Assembly (NCBI RefSeq): GCF_000237925.1
Contig: NC_031495.1
Coordinates: 27,596,679-27,660,678 of the forward strand
Source: Schistosoma mansoni
Taxonomy: Eukaryota; Platyhelminthes; Trematoda; Strigeidida; Schistosomatidae
DNA: 64,000 nucleotides
Reading direction: 5' to 3'
The position numbers were made by a program, and so were the translations under genes. The notes below the pieces were generated by a model. The model saw only the letters and a list, made by a program, of their open reading frames with translations. It had not been told where the DNA came from and made no database searches. Shown one piece after another: positions 15,001 through 24,361 of the stretch (its first letter is position 1; each line of letters begins with the position of its first letter).

Positions 15001-18000
15001 GACTGGCAAAGAGTCAGTCAGTCAGTTACAACGTAGGACCAGGCACATATATGCATCGGTCCAAGTTGCCATACCTCGTTAGCACAACAAGATGAACACC
15101 GGATTCACAGAAATAGTTAATTTAATAGTGGTAATATATAAAAGAAAGATTGTATATAAGGATATAGTACAGGAAGGAAGACAGATATGAAGCAATTTTA
15201 ATCCCGAGGTTTAAGGGAAGATAAAGAGTGTATACACCCACACCATTGTGGTCGATTCTGATCCATGTCACCTAGAGTCACCAACCATTGGTTACAGTAG
15301 TCGCGCGGACCCCAAACAAGTAGTCTGTATCTACTAACATGGCTTAGACTAGAAGTTAGTGACTTCAAGCTCTGATGCAACGTTTTCGTTTGGCCGCCCC
15401 TAACTGTCTTCCAACCATCCCCTACACTAGTCAGCATTGAGCGTCGTGGTAATCGGTGTTCAGGCATACGTAACGCGTGGCCCAACCATCTCAGTCGATG
15501 AACATTCATGACCTCATCAACTGATTTACCATCATTCCCTAATACCCTGCGTCGAACCTCACTATTACTTACCCGGTGATCCCAGCAGATGCGAGCAATA
15601 TTTCTAAGGCATCTGTGGTCAAATACTAGTAACCTACGAGTATCTTCTACTCTTAATGGCCATGTTTCACAGCCGTAAAATAGAACAGAGCGGACTGCTG
15701 CGCAGTATACTCGTCCCTTAATTGATAGACGGATATCTCGTCTTCGTCATAGGTGACGTAAGTTGACAAAAGCCAAACGAGCTTTTTGAATTCGTGCGGA
15801 GATTTCGTCAGACACCAACCCATTAGGGCTGATCAGACTTCCAAGATAAGTGAAGTTGTCGACGCGTTCGACTACTTCACTCCCTATCCTTAGTTTAGGT
15901 GTTGACGCAGGCCAGTCCTGGAGTAACAATTTACATTTGGATGGGGAGAAACGCATCCCAAACATCCTGGCATTGTTACTCAGTTCTAACAGAAGACTGC
16001 ATTTTTTCAGCGTTTTCACCAAACAGGACTATGTCATCTGCGTATTCTTAGTCGATAAGTGAACCTCCTGGTAGAAGATCAATCCCTGTAAATTCAGTCG
16101 ACGAGAGTGTTATTTCCAGCAACAGGTCTATAATGAAGTTAAACAAAACTGGGGATAGTGGACAGCCTTGACGGACACCACTTAAGGTTGTAAAATCATA
16201 TGACAGTTCGCCATAAGCTCTCACTCGACTGGTAGTGTTCGAGTAAAGAGCCTTCACAAGGTTTATGTACTTCTGAGGTACACCGTTTAATGACAGACAC
16301 TGCCACAGAACCTCTCGGTCTACAGAGTCAAATGCTGCTTTCAAGTCAAGAAAAACTATCATTGTCGGACGCCGATAAGCATGTCTGTGCTCTAAAACTT
16401 GACGAATGGTGAATATGTGGTCGATACAGCCACGACCAGGTCTGAAGCCAGCCTGATTTTCTCGTGTTTGCAGTTCACGAGTCTTAGTTAGGCGCCTGAT
16501 AATTATTGAGGCTAGTATTTTAGATACTATGTTAGTCAGACTAATCCCTCTATGGTTATCACAGGATGATTTTGGCCCCTTCTTATATATTGGGACAGTC
16601 AGAGATTGTGACCAGTCAGATGGGATTACGTCCAACTCCCAGATTTTAGCCAGAATATTAGTCAACCTAATCGCTAAAATTGGACCACCATATTTAAAGA
16701 CCTCTGGAGCCAATCCATCAGGACCAGCTGCTCTTCCTCATTTCAGATTACCTATAGCCTTTTGAACTTCAAGTATGGTCGGGGGGCCTACTTCAATGTT
16801 CCATTCAGGTTTTCTGGGAATAGTGGGTAGTTGTGCAGTAGCTGAAGGCCAGCTAAATTACTCCTTAAAGTGTTCCGCCCATCGTTCTAAACGTTTGGGT
16901 TGAGAGCAGATAAGGGTTCCGTCTTTTTCCGAGATTGTCTCACTTACACTTGACTTCTTAATTCCAGTTTCTTTTATTAGTCTGAATAGTTGCCTGGTGT
17001 TGCCTACAGCCGCTGCCTTTTCCATCTCCTTTGCTTTCGTTACCCACCACTGCTCACGATCGTTCCTTAGACTTTTAGTTAACCTAGATCTAATTTGTTT
17101 ACGCTCTTCGTCGTGTTCAGAGCCTGATGGGATAAGTTTACGCGAATCCATCAGTGAACTAGACTTAGAAGAGATCCATTGGTTTTTTGGAGCCCTATGG
17201 TTTAAATAACTAATAGATGTTACTGCTGTTTCCACAGCTGTTCGTATGTCTTTCCAAGCAGTATCTGGGTCAGTCTCGTTTACAGAACTGCCTAGATGTG
17301 AACTCAGTTGTTTCTGGAACTTGCATTTGGCTTTCTCGTCCTCCAGTCCAATCCTAATGGGTCTTCTTAGTGTACTTTTCCTGCGTCCATTGAGGCGCAG
17401 ACAAATGCGCGCTCGTGTTAAAGCGTGATCAGAGTCTAAACAAGTATTCCAATACGAGCGAAAGTCTTCCATCGAGCCTCTCCAACGATGACTGATGACA
17501 ATATGGTCTATTTGAGTCCATCGTTGGTTTGGTGCAGGTGGTCGCCATGTTAGACGATGTCTCTCCTTATGCTTAAAATTAGTGCTTGCTAAAAATGAAC
17601 GATTGTCTGAGCATAGTTGCAACAGACGATTACCATTATCGGTTCGTTGAGCCGGAATACTAAAACACCCACCTAAATGTCTTTCTGTTTGATTTAAGCT
17701 GCCTACCTGGGCATTAAAGTCACCCGCTACGACTACTATGTCTGAGCGCTTAGCTTTCTGAAGAAGCTCAGAGAGCTTTCTGTAAAAGTCATCTTTCACT
17801 TCATCATGGCTGCAGTCAGTGGGAGCGTAGGCAGAAACGACGAAAAGGCAACGACGTGTGTCCCTATCCTTCCGAGTTCTTTCGGAGCCATTTAGCCGGA
17901 CAGCACACAGGCGACTGTTAACGGGGATCCATTCTAGTAGTGCCTGTTCTGCCCTTGTACTTAGTGCTATGCCTACACCTGCAAGTCCACAAGAACTAGC

Positions 18001-21000
18001 CAACGGGTCGCCAGATACACGGAGGGTGTATTTCGTTGGCTGTCCATTTTGGCGAGGTGAGGTCAAGTGAATGACCACACTAGGATCCTGTATGCGTGTT
18101 TCGGAGACACAGCATACATCAATGGTACGAGATTCTAGGGTTTTAGCTAAGGAGGCCTGTTGACCGATTTGACTTAGGGTACGTACGTTGAAGGCTCCAA
18201 TGTGTAGTTTGGAGCGAGGTTTTAGTAGACCTGGGACAGTGTTTCGCGCACTAGAATCGTTGGCCATGGTGACACTTGAGGAGGAAACCGAGAGAGGAAG
18301 TTTAGTGTTGAAAGTCAAGGTAGAAGGAATAGTAGGAATTGAAGAAGGAGATTGATTATGAATACAGTGGTCTTGAGTGCTGTTTGAGGTATGAGGGCAG
18401 TTATCACTTCCCGGTTGCCCACACCGTGGAAGGATTCTTCTAGAGGTACCTGAAAAGGAAATTGGGTTAGAAGTGGTCTTAATGACCTGAGAGCGTGACT
18501 GCAGTGCCCAAGGGACAACTGCTTGAGGTCGGTCACACACGACCTTTTTGTGGGTAGTTTTTGTGTTAGCTCCGTTCTTCAAAAAAACCTTACCGCCGGA
18601 GACGGATATCCGTGGGATAAGGCGAGGTGTGCATTTTTAGGGTCGACCTTTTCTAACCCCACCCCTCCTTGTGGGAAAGCAGCATCGCTGTCATGCTGGT
18701 TGTCTGAAGGAAACACCTTACTGCTGTCACACCTCTGTACAGTCAGCAGTACGACTTCGCCTTCGGACCTTGGGTTTGCTGCTTTTAGTCTCACCGCTCT
18801 TCAACCGACCTGCCTGACATGGTAGGACCTCGAGGAACGATTGTTCCAGCCACTATAGCTCGACTGGTTCATTACGATAGGCAAGCCCGACCACCACGTC
18901 AAGGTAGCAGCAACGGTCGGGACTGGCGAAGAAGGGCAGAATTCCTATGATTGAAGAACCAACACCAAAAATCAGAATCTTCAATACGAACGTCGAAATG
19001 GTTCTACTGTACGGAGCTGAAACATGGAGGAATACTACAGCCATCATAGTAAAGGTATAAGTATTTATAAATAATTATCTACGCAAGATACTCAATGTCC
19101 GTTGGTCGGATACCATCAGCAACAGCCTACTGTGGGAGAGACCAAATCAGCTTTCAGATGGAGGTGAATAGTACATTGCGAAAGTCAACATAGTGCATCA
19201 CGAGGCCAGTCCTAATTTGAAATCCTCAAAGCAAAAAAAAGAGTAAGACCAAGGAACACGTTGCGTCGGGAATCGGAGGCAGACAATAAAGGAGCGAATA
19301 ACACTTAGAAACGACTGGAAAGGAGAGTACAGGACAAGGTTGGTCGGACAATCGTGATCGGTAGTCTATGCTCTTCCACGAGAGGTAACAGATGTAAGTA
19401 AATAAGTAAGTAAGTAAGAGGTAGTAACAGTATCAATGATAATAGAAAAGACTAGGCATCGAAGCTACGATTACAAAATAAAGAATGAAACTTTTTTAAA
19501 ATATACATTCGTAAACATATTCGTTTTAATGTTTCTTTTTACACTAGAGTTAAATTATGTGTTTACCTAATAGCTATGGTAGATTTTTTGGATCAGGCGT
19601 TCACCATATATTTTTTTAAATAACTGACATATACATTTACTATAGTGAATGTCGTATGGATTAAGCACTGTTTGGCACCAATATATTAGAGTTATGTGGT
19701 ATTTAATGTTATTTTTGTAACATTTTTGCAATTCTATAACTCCGATTGACCTCTGTTTACTTTTACCAGTCGTTATTTATTTTGTAATCACCATAAGACT
19801 TTATCATTTTTATTTGATATTATAACATTCCTATATTTGATTGAATACGTTTACTGTCAGGCATAAATTGTGAATTTAAACTTACTTCATATACTTCTGC
19901 CTTAACAGTTGGTTATTTATTATCTTTGCTTATCACGAGACTGAAAAATAAGTTGGCAATATTTCTACGATGCTCCCAATACACAATTGTACAGAAATAC
20001 TGTATTCTCATGGAAACATTTCCAATTTGTTGTTGTTTCTTTTTTTAAATAATGTGATCATTTACTTAAAAGGCGTAACAAGTTATAATTTAATTAATTT
20101 CCCAACATGAATATTCCAAACAATTCTGATTATGAAGACAGATCAAATGATAACAGCCGTGTTCGGCTGGTAATGTAATCTTGTTGAATATTCAGAGAGA
20201 AAAAACAGTTTTCGAAGAGGTAATTGTTTTTTGTCCTTTAGATCAGCTTAATTTTATAACTAAAAAATATTGGCTTAAGGGTCGAACCCCTTATTCTTTA
20301 GTTCTATCTTTATGACTAAAATGTTGTATCTCAGCCATAAAATAACAATTCTAAAGTTGGTTAAAACCTGGTGCACTAATTTGTTTTGTTAAAAAGTTTT
20401 ATTCACTTCATTTTACAAAAAGTATATGCTTAATGCAGTCTTGGAATAAAATTAATATTCACACTTTCAATGCAAAAAAACGTATGTAAAAGTTATTTGA
20501 CTGTCGATATTAGTCTACAATCCTTGACAAATTGTGAAGTGTTTTTCCCAAATTACCATTTTATCAATAATCACATAATAATCATAGAGTAAAGAAGCTA
20601 TTAGGGTAGGTTGAAACAAATTTTATTGTGTTAATACATCAAATTATCTGCTTATATAGTAAGATATTTATGTTCTATATACCAAACAGTTTTGCTTTTA
20701 GTTTGATGAGCTTTACTAATTTTATCAACTAAAATACTGACCCGTCAAATGAAGTAATCCAAAACATTGTAAATTGGTGCAAATAAATAAATACATGACA
20801 ATAGCTATCTTAACGCATCAATCAGGCTTCTCTATCTTGATTACTTGTTTTAGCAAATGTTCATTGGTGAAGTTTTTCCTCAGAATCCTTTCATGTTAAA
20901 TACTTCAATTGACAAGCTTGATAAACAAAAGCAGACAATCTCAAATCCATACCATACCTTATTAGCACAAAGAGATGAAATTTTCAGGATAAATCCCAAA

Positions 21001-23989
21001 GTAGTAGAGGTAGTAACATTATCAGTGATAATAGAAAAGATTAGGCATCGAAGCTACGATTAAAAAATAATAAATTAGTGAAATAAAAAAATTATGAGGA
21101 ATTCAGAAGCTTAGAGTTTGGAGGAAAACAGCTAAAAGGTGTACCTGCGCCACTGCGAACAATTTTAATGACTACGTTTCGCAGCCGTAAATTAAAACAG
21201 AACGAACTGCTGCGCAGTATACTCGTTCCTTAATTGATAAACGTATATCTCGCCTTCGACATAGGGGACGTAAGTTGGCGAAACCCAAACACTCATTTGA
21301 ATCCGTGCATAGATTTCTCCAGACACTAACCTATTATGGCTGATCAGACATTCAAGATCAGTCAGTCAGCTACAACGTAGGACCAGGCACATATATGCAT
21401 CGGTCCAAGTTGCCATACCTCGTTAGCACAACAAGATGAACACCGGATTCATAGAAGTAATTAATTTAGTGGTGGTAGTATATAAAGAAAGGTTGTATAT
21501 AAGGATATAGTATAGGAAGGAAAAAAGTTATGAAGCAATTTTAATCTCATAGTTTAAGGGAAGATAAAGAGTGTATACACCTACGCCATTGTGATCGATT
21601 CTGAGCTATGTCACCTAGAGTCTCCAACCATTGGTTACGACAGTCACGCGGACCCCAACCAGGTAGTCTGCATCTGCCAACATGGCTCAGGCTAGAAGTT
21701 AGTGACTTCAAACACTGATGCCATGTTTTGGTTTGGTCGCCCCTAGCTCCCAGCCTGTTCCTACACCACACAACATCGCCAACCGAGGCAGGCGGTGGTT
21801 GGGCATACATAACACATGTATAAACCACCTCAGTTGATGAGAGTTAATACCCCACCAATCGATTTACCGTCCTTACCTATTACCCTATTCCTAACCCAAG
21901 CATTGCTTACTCCGTGGTCCCAAAATACACAGGCAATGCTTCAAAGTTACCTATCATCGAAAAATAGCAACCTACGAACATCCTCTATTCTTAATCGCCA
22001 TGTTCCACATCCATAAAATAGAATGAAGCAAACTGTTGCACAGTAAACTCGTCCTTTGGTTGGCAGACGGATATTTTGCCTGCACCAGAAGTGACGCGAG
22101 TTGGCAAAAGACAGTCGAGCTTTCTGAAACTATGCCAAAATTTCGTCAGCTAACAGACTATTAGGACTGATAAAACTCCTAAGATAAGTAAAGCGGATGA
22201 TACATTCAACTACTTCACTTCCTACTGTAAATTCAGGCGCTAATGCACACCAATCCTGAAGCAACATTTCGTATTCGGAGGGAGAGGATTGTATCACAAG
22301 GATGCTTGCATCGATGCTTAAGGCGTTCGGGAGACTGCATTTTGTCAGTGCTTTCACCAGACAGAATATCATCTGCATATCCCAAATCAACAGGCGGATC
22401 TTGTTGTAGATCAGCCACTGAAAGGCAGATGAGGAAAGTGTAATCTATGGAAGCATATCTATAACAAAGTTCATTTTCAGTAAATTTCACTGATTAGTCA
22501 AGGTGTAATGTGCAGAGTGAATCCTAATATTTAAACAGGATTTAATATCAATCTTTACGTATAGTCATTTTATTTTAAAAATTTGGTTACATTTATTTGT
22601 TTCAGTAACGTCAAATTATATAACGAAGAAATATGTCTATATACTGTCATGAGTATGATTTATGTTTAAACAAGAAACCCCTACCAAATAGACTGCGTTC
22701 TATAGCTTATATGCTGACGGATCTGTTATAATGTTTCATTTTTCAACAGGTCACTTTCGAATAATAGCTTTTTTGTGACGCCATTTAGTTATTCTACATA
22801 TTTACATGCCAACTATTTGTTCTTCATCTCGAATGATGTTCTACTCACTAAGTTTCTAGCAGCCGGTTAATAAAACTAGCCATCTTACAAAATATGTTTT
22901 GTTGATGGATCGATCTGCACATGTTCTCTTCTACTTTTATTATTACAAACCATGCATTTGCGTTCACCAGGTTTAGTATAGCTGACTATTTTTTTTCAAT
23001 GATTCAGGTGAATCCATCTGAAGAATTTTCATTAGGAACAAGTATAAGTTTTGTATAAATTCTATTTACTACGTGATTTGCGAACCCAGTAGGTGTACAT
23101 TGTGTGTGCGAATCTAGGTTGGTGAATGAAGCTAGTATTAGATCTCGATACATTTCTAGAATCATTATTATTTGAAATTTTCTAAAAAAAAAACATAACC
23201 TCTCAAGCACCCGTGGAAAAGGTTATTAGAAATGTCATTACTCGTCAACGTCCACACCATATTTCATCAGATTAAAATCGTTATAGTCTTATTGCTAAAC
23301 TAGGATTTAGTTTTTTCGTTCGAACTTATAAGCTTATCTTATGGTTTAAATTTATACTCATAAGATTGTAATTTGACAACTTATTTCTGTTCAACATTCA
23401 TATGACTAAAATATCACGTGGACACTCTAGTCTTGTCAACAGTTTTATGAACTGTCTAATTTTGTTCATATTAGTTAAATAAATTTGCAAGTGCAACACT
23501 TATAGAGTGACTGTTTCACTTGCAAATTAATTAGTCAATATTGATTTCTAATGCTATCATTACCACATTGCAAAATAAAATGAAGTTTGGTTAATCATTA
23601 TTTGTTTCCCGTTTTTCCTGTAAGTTTTCCAATAGTTAACGAGTATTCAAGCAGTATCAAATTCGTTCGTTTACTTCCCAAAAGTATATTTTTTAAAACT
23701 ATTATTTTGTCCGTATTTTTTACTGGAAAAATGACTTTAAAACTGTTTGTTACTCATGATATTTATGATATATTTAAAACACCCGTAAGTTTCGTATTAC
23801 TTGTTAAATAGTTCTGTTTATTAATTTTCCTATTGATATTTCCTCTACTAGGTATTCTTCTGGGTGTGTAATAATGAAGATGATATGCGAAAAGCTTTTG
23901 AACTTGGAGCTTCAGGCGTAATGACGGACTATCCCAGAAAACTAACTGAATTTCTGAAGAAGCATCCTGAGTATCCGAGAGTTTTTTAA
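2886..23989 (+). CDS. Glycerophosphodiester phosphodiesterase, GDPD1/GDE4-like (7 exons)
   Basis: Exons 2886-3058, 3103-3284, 5130-5257, 8715-8935, 12582-12653, 23655-23784 (start uncertain) and 23852-23989 join in phase into about 347 codons; human GDPD1 and GDPD3 are a little over 310 residues. The family hydrolyses glycerophosphodiesters or lysophospholipids (lysophospholipase D for GDE4/GDE7) in internal membranes. Visible motifs: an N-terminal membrane anchor (residues 1-20), the catalytic SHRGG with His41 and Arg42, Glu50-Asn51, the metal-binding acids Glu68 and Asp70, His83, a second hydrophobic segment in exon 4, and the closing G-V-M-T-D-Y-P motif in exon 7. All introns have GT-AG ends. 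Introns run from 44 bp to about 11 kb, the long ones being stuffed with LINEs. Family assignment is secure; the exact paralogue and substrate are not. Confidence 0.9.
3103..3284 (+). CDS. GDPD exon 2
   Basis: The acceptor CACCTAG gives the phase needed by exon 1. The exon carries the catalytic ETD and the HDDTLDRSTG segment (FETDCHLTKDNQVVIFHDD). The donor is CCAG|GTGTAA. Confidence 0.9.
3285..4194. other. GDPD intron 2, left part: nothing recognised
   Basis: AT-rich intron sequence with no coding, RNA or repeat signal that I could recognise, up to the LINE B fragment that starts near 4195. Confidence 0.5.
4195..4865 (+). mobile_element. LINE B 3' fragment (RTE-like), old
   Basis: It aligns by eye with the 3' end of the full LINE B at 24362-28230: the C-terminal region after the RT, the block equivalent to LPGWGPRD (about 4590), and the 3' UTR down to the equivalent of GTGTGGCGCATATG (about 4808). 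It is 5' truncated, diverged and non-coding. It lies in GDPD intron 2. Confidence 0.7.
5130..5257 (+). CDS. GDPD exon 3
   Basis: The acceptor is the inner TCAG (5126-5129), chosen because it restores phase: CCA G|GT TCC. It encodes the conserved FPNTPINIDIKVN strand of the TIM barrel and ends NE|GTTAGC in phase 0. Confidence 0.88.
5385..5648 (+). mobile_element. LINE B remnant, left part (RT N-terminal region)
   Basis: This matches LINE B codons around KSPGPDD, VPIFKKGS and the following block. The same copy resumes at 7538 after an inserted LINE A. It is truncated at both ends and decayed. Confidence 0.75.
5649..7537 (+). mobile_element. LINE A copy, internally deleted, inserted in LINE B
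   Basis: It starts with the LINE A head (matching 34543 onward), runs through the N-terminal region and the endonuclease (VFNVCTLCQ near 6370, endonuclease blocks to about 7040) to about 7385, and then passes to the LINE A 3' UTR (about 7430-7537, equivalent of TGGCAACTTGGACCGATG). The whole RT is missing. Flanks CCGATCGCG (5640-5648) and CCGATCACG (7538-7546) look like a target-site duplication, and LINE B coding sequence is split exactly there. It is heavily mutated. Confidence 0.75.
7538..8305 (+). mobile_element. LINE B remnant, right part (RT palm and thumb)
   Basis: Continuation of the copy at 5385-5648: FKTRERLIREEQAGF, then the palm region with LEYADDIVLLC (about 8004-8036), then the equivalent of GGVVSDEI. 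Small deletions and stops break it. It ends near 8305 without a 3' UTR. It lies in GDPD intron 3. Confidence 0.75.
8715..8935 (+). CDS. GDPD exon 4
   Basis: The acceptor TTTTAG precedes VARLIETYNREHITVWGS, which matches the YNREHLTVWG block of animal GDPD1. It then encodes a hydrophobic segment (about residues 190-218, VIWIMACYVVGLLPLVPI), matching the internal membrane segment of GDE4-type enzymes. The exon ends in phase 2 at ATTCG|GTAGG. Confidence 0.9.
8936..9904. other. GDPD intron 4, left part
   Basis: AT-rich intron sequence. A GC-richer patch at about 9145-9320 may be an old dispersed repeat, but no second copy occurs in the window. Nothing else was recognised. Confidence 0.4.
9905..10790 (+). 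mobile_element. LINE A remnant (endonuclease part), old
   Basis: By-eye translation gives decayed LINE A endonuclease blocks: LAGVGIGLSSK, then the equivalents of RLNG, FLASTNFKH and the IDH/SHH region, up to the segment before the RT. It is cut at 10790/10791 by an LTR-like repeat and I did not find its continuation on the other side. Confidence 0.65.
10791..12290 (+). mobile_element. LTR-like repeat (fossil), split by a LINE A insertion
   Basis: Parts 10791-10937 and 11956-12290 match the repeat at 45727-46210. The joined repeat is roughly 480 bp, begins TGTTATATCC and ends GTTAACA, so its ends are TGTTA and TAACA, as in retroviral-type LTRs. It has a TATA-like element (near 12100). It is an old LTR-retrotransposon end or solo LTR; the family was not identified. 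The call rests on two diverged copies and on the end sequences. Confidence 0.4.
10938..11955 (+). mobile_element. LINE A 3' fragment, 5' truncated
   Basis: It holds the end of the RT (VLFGEN region), the C-terminal domain (RLRWLGHALRMPEHRLPRRS, 11478-11540), the 3' UTR and the GACT-repeat tail. Flanks CCTAGTGA and CCTATTGA are a possible target-site duplication inside the LTR-like repeat. By eye it is identical over about 1 kb to the inverted copy at 15012-16025, including a TGA where the intact family has TGG (RHLW, at 11222). Confidence 0.85.
12582..12653 (+). CDS. GDPD exon 5 (72 nt, frame-neutral)
   Basis: The exon lies between GCATAG and GTAAGT. It encodes 24 codons of basic and leucine-rich sequence (FARRRRWDRF, then ALLLSDL), at the place of the SDLLL block of animal GDPD1. 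It enters and leaves in phase 2, so skipping it would keep the frame. Identical inverted LINE A segments lie on both sides (10938-11955 and 15012-16025). Confidence 0.8.
12654..14190. other. GDPD intron 5, left part: AT-rich, nothing recognised
   Basis: AT-rich sequence with short chance open frames only. I saw no repeat family or RNA gene. Confidence 0.5.
14195..15011 (+). mobile_element. LINE C fragment, left part (RT)
   Basis: It matches the RT of the LINE C at 52832-56019: KIPKKGDLSKCENYRGIALL, the palm region, GARQSCLLSHFLFLLVVDW and FTYLGSIIDEQGGSDKD. It is 5' truncated, with several stops and shifts. The copy is interrupted at GACTGGCAAAG by LINE A and resumes at 18921. Confidence 0.85.
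15012..18920 (-). mobile_element. Full-length LINE A (RTE-like), inserted in LINE C
   Basis: About 3.9 kb from head (18920) to tail (15012, GACT repeats). Minus-strand protein order: a 190-residue serine/proline-rich leader, APE-type endonuclease (IGAFNVRTL, SETRIQD, GDFNAQVG, QIDHIVISH), RT (FLDLKAAFDSVD, GVRQGCPLSP, EYADD) and the C-terminal RLRWLGHALRM domain. Breaks: a run of 7 A instead of 8 near 18580, a TGA near 16740, a TAA just before EYADD near 16048, and TGA for TGG near 15750. Target-site duplication GACTGGC[A/G]AAG at 15001-15011 and 18921-18931. Probably recent, judged by the good match to the other full copy at 34741. It resembles SR2-type schistosome elements, from memory. Confidence 0.9.
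18921..19417 (+). mobile_element. LINE C fragment, right part (C-terminus and tail)
   Basis: It resumes the LINE C cut at 15011: IRIFNTNV, then VLLYGAETW, the C-terminal region and a TAAG-repeat tail (about 19395-19417). From about 18997 onward it is nearly identical, in inverted orientation, to the LINE C at 41384-42082. Confidence 0.85.
19416..21070 (+). repeat. AT-rich segment bounded by about 60-bp direct repeats
   Basis: About 19416-19478 and 21006-21070 are near copies of each other (both contain AGGCATCGAAGCTACGATTA). The 1.5 kb between is AT-rich and has no recognised domain; a 68-codon frame at 20857-21063 is probably chance. The same arrangement is in the right arm (39740-39795 and 41329-41384). 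It could be a local duplication or an unrecognised insertion. Confidence 0.6.
21162..21358 (-). mobile_element. LINE A remnant, old (C-terminal region)
   Basis: Diverged match to LINE A around the block after FTYLGSLISPNGL (equivalent of ARIQKARLAF and RDIRLSIKGR). It is the left-arm copy of 39443-39638. Confidence 0.75.
21359..22485 (-). mobile_element. LINE A 3' half, mosaic of young and old sequence
   Basis: The tail and the C-terminal end (21359 to about 21745) are nearly identical to 39056-39442. Beyond about 21745 the sequence still follows LINE A (C-terminal domain, equivalent of LLQDW and the YADD region to about 22480) but is much more diverged. The switch occurs at a matching LINE A position, the mark of a conversion or recombination boundary. 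Confidence 0.75.
22486..23654. other. GDPD intron 5, right part: nothing recognised
   Basis: AT-rich intron sequence with only short chance frames. No repeat family was recognised. Confidence 0.5.
23655..23784 (+). CDS. GDPD exon 6 (5' boundary uncertain)
   Basis: The exon ends in TLKLFVTHDIYDIFKTP before GTAAGT, leading in frame to VFFWVCN of exon 7; this corresponds to the region before VYIWV in animal GDPD1. Two acceptors fit the phase: CAG at 23652-23654 (130-nt exon) and AAG ending at 23684 (100-nt exon). I show the longer. The similarity to the family is weak, so this is the least certain exon. Confidence 0.6.
23852..23989 (+). CDS. GDPD exon 7 and stop
   Basis: The acceptor CTACTAG precedes VFFWVCNNEDDMRKAFELG, followed by GASGVMTDYPRKL, the conserved C-terminal end of the GDPD barrel. 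The stop TAA is at 23987-23989. Confidence 0.92.
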   Translation, partial: VFFWVCNNEDDMRKAFELGASGVMTDYPRKLTEFLKKHPEYPRVF

Positions 23990-24010
23990 TTCATTTCATG
24001 TGCTCGCTTT

Positions 24011-24016
24011 AATAAA
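24011..24016 (+). promoter_or_regulatory. Poly(A) signal of the GDPD gene
   Basis: AATAAA lies 21 bp after the stop codon. Its position fits a short 3' UTR. Confidence 0.6.
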
Positions 24017-24361
24017 ACATTGGACTTCACTTCTGTTTATATTCTATATCTTCTGAATTTTTGAATTAAATTAAAATCGTGTTTATTTTGTAAATGACGT
24101 TGACTCTATATAAACATTAGTCATTTTCGCTATTTTACGATCGGAACACTGTTCACCTCATAAATAATAATTACGAGCTCACAGGCCTAGAAATACTTTT
24201 TCGTGTTGTCATGGAACAAACTATAACTCTTGTTTTCAGTGTTATTAAAGGTCAGCAACTCTTTGAAATTCTCGATGTAAATTTTGCAAGTAGGATCTTA
24301 GAATTCAGGTTTAATATTTGCTAGTTAATTTAGACAATAGGTTACAACATGGCAGTGTTCT

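Larger units (their letters stand above)
18997..21745 (+). repeat. Left arm of a 2.75-kb inverted repeat
   Basis: Reverse complement of about 39056-41800. I saw only a handful of differences (single bases and one 2-base indel) over 2.7 kb. It contains the LINE C tail, an AT-rich segment of about 1.7 kb, an old LINE A piece, the sequence AGACATTCAAGAT and the 3' end of a LINE A. Similarity drops abruptly at both ends, inside LINE C and inside LINE A. Confidence 0.85.

Noticed and set aside
16529-18825. Several + strand frames of 60-100 codons over the LINE A at 15012-18920
   Set aside because: They are shadows of the minus-strand endonuclease/RT frame; similar shadows recur over the LINEs at 34741 and 52832.
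20857-21063. 68-codon frame present in both inverted arms
   Set aside because: Its duplication follows from the inverted repeat, it has no recognised domain, and it runs into the 60-bp direct repeat.
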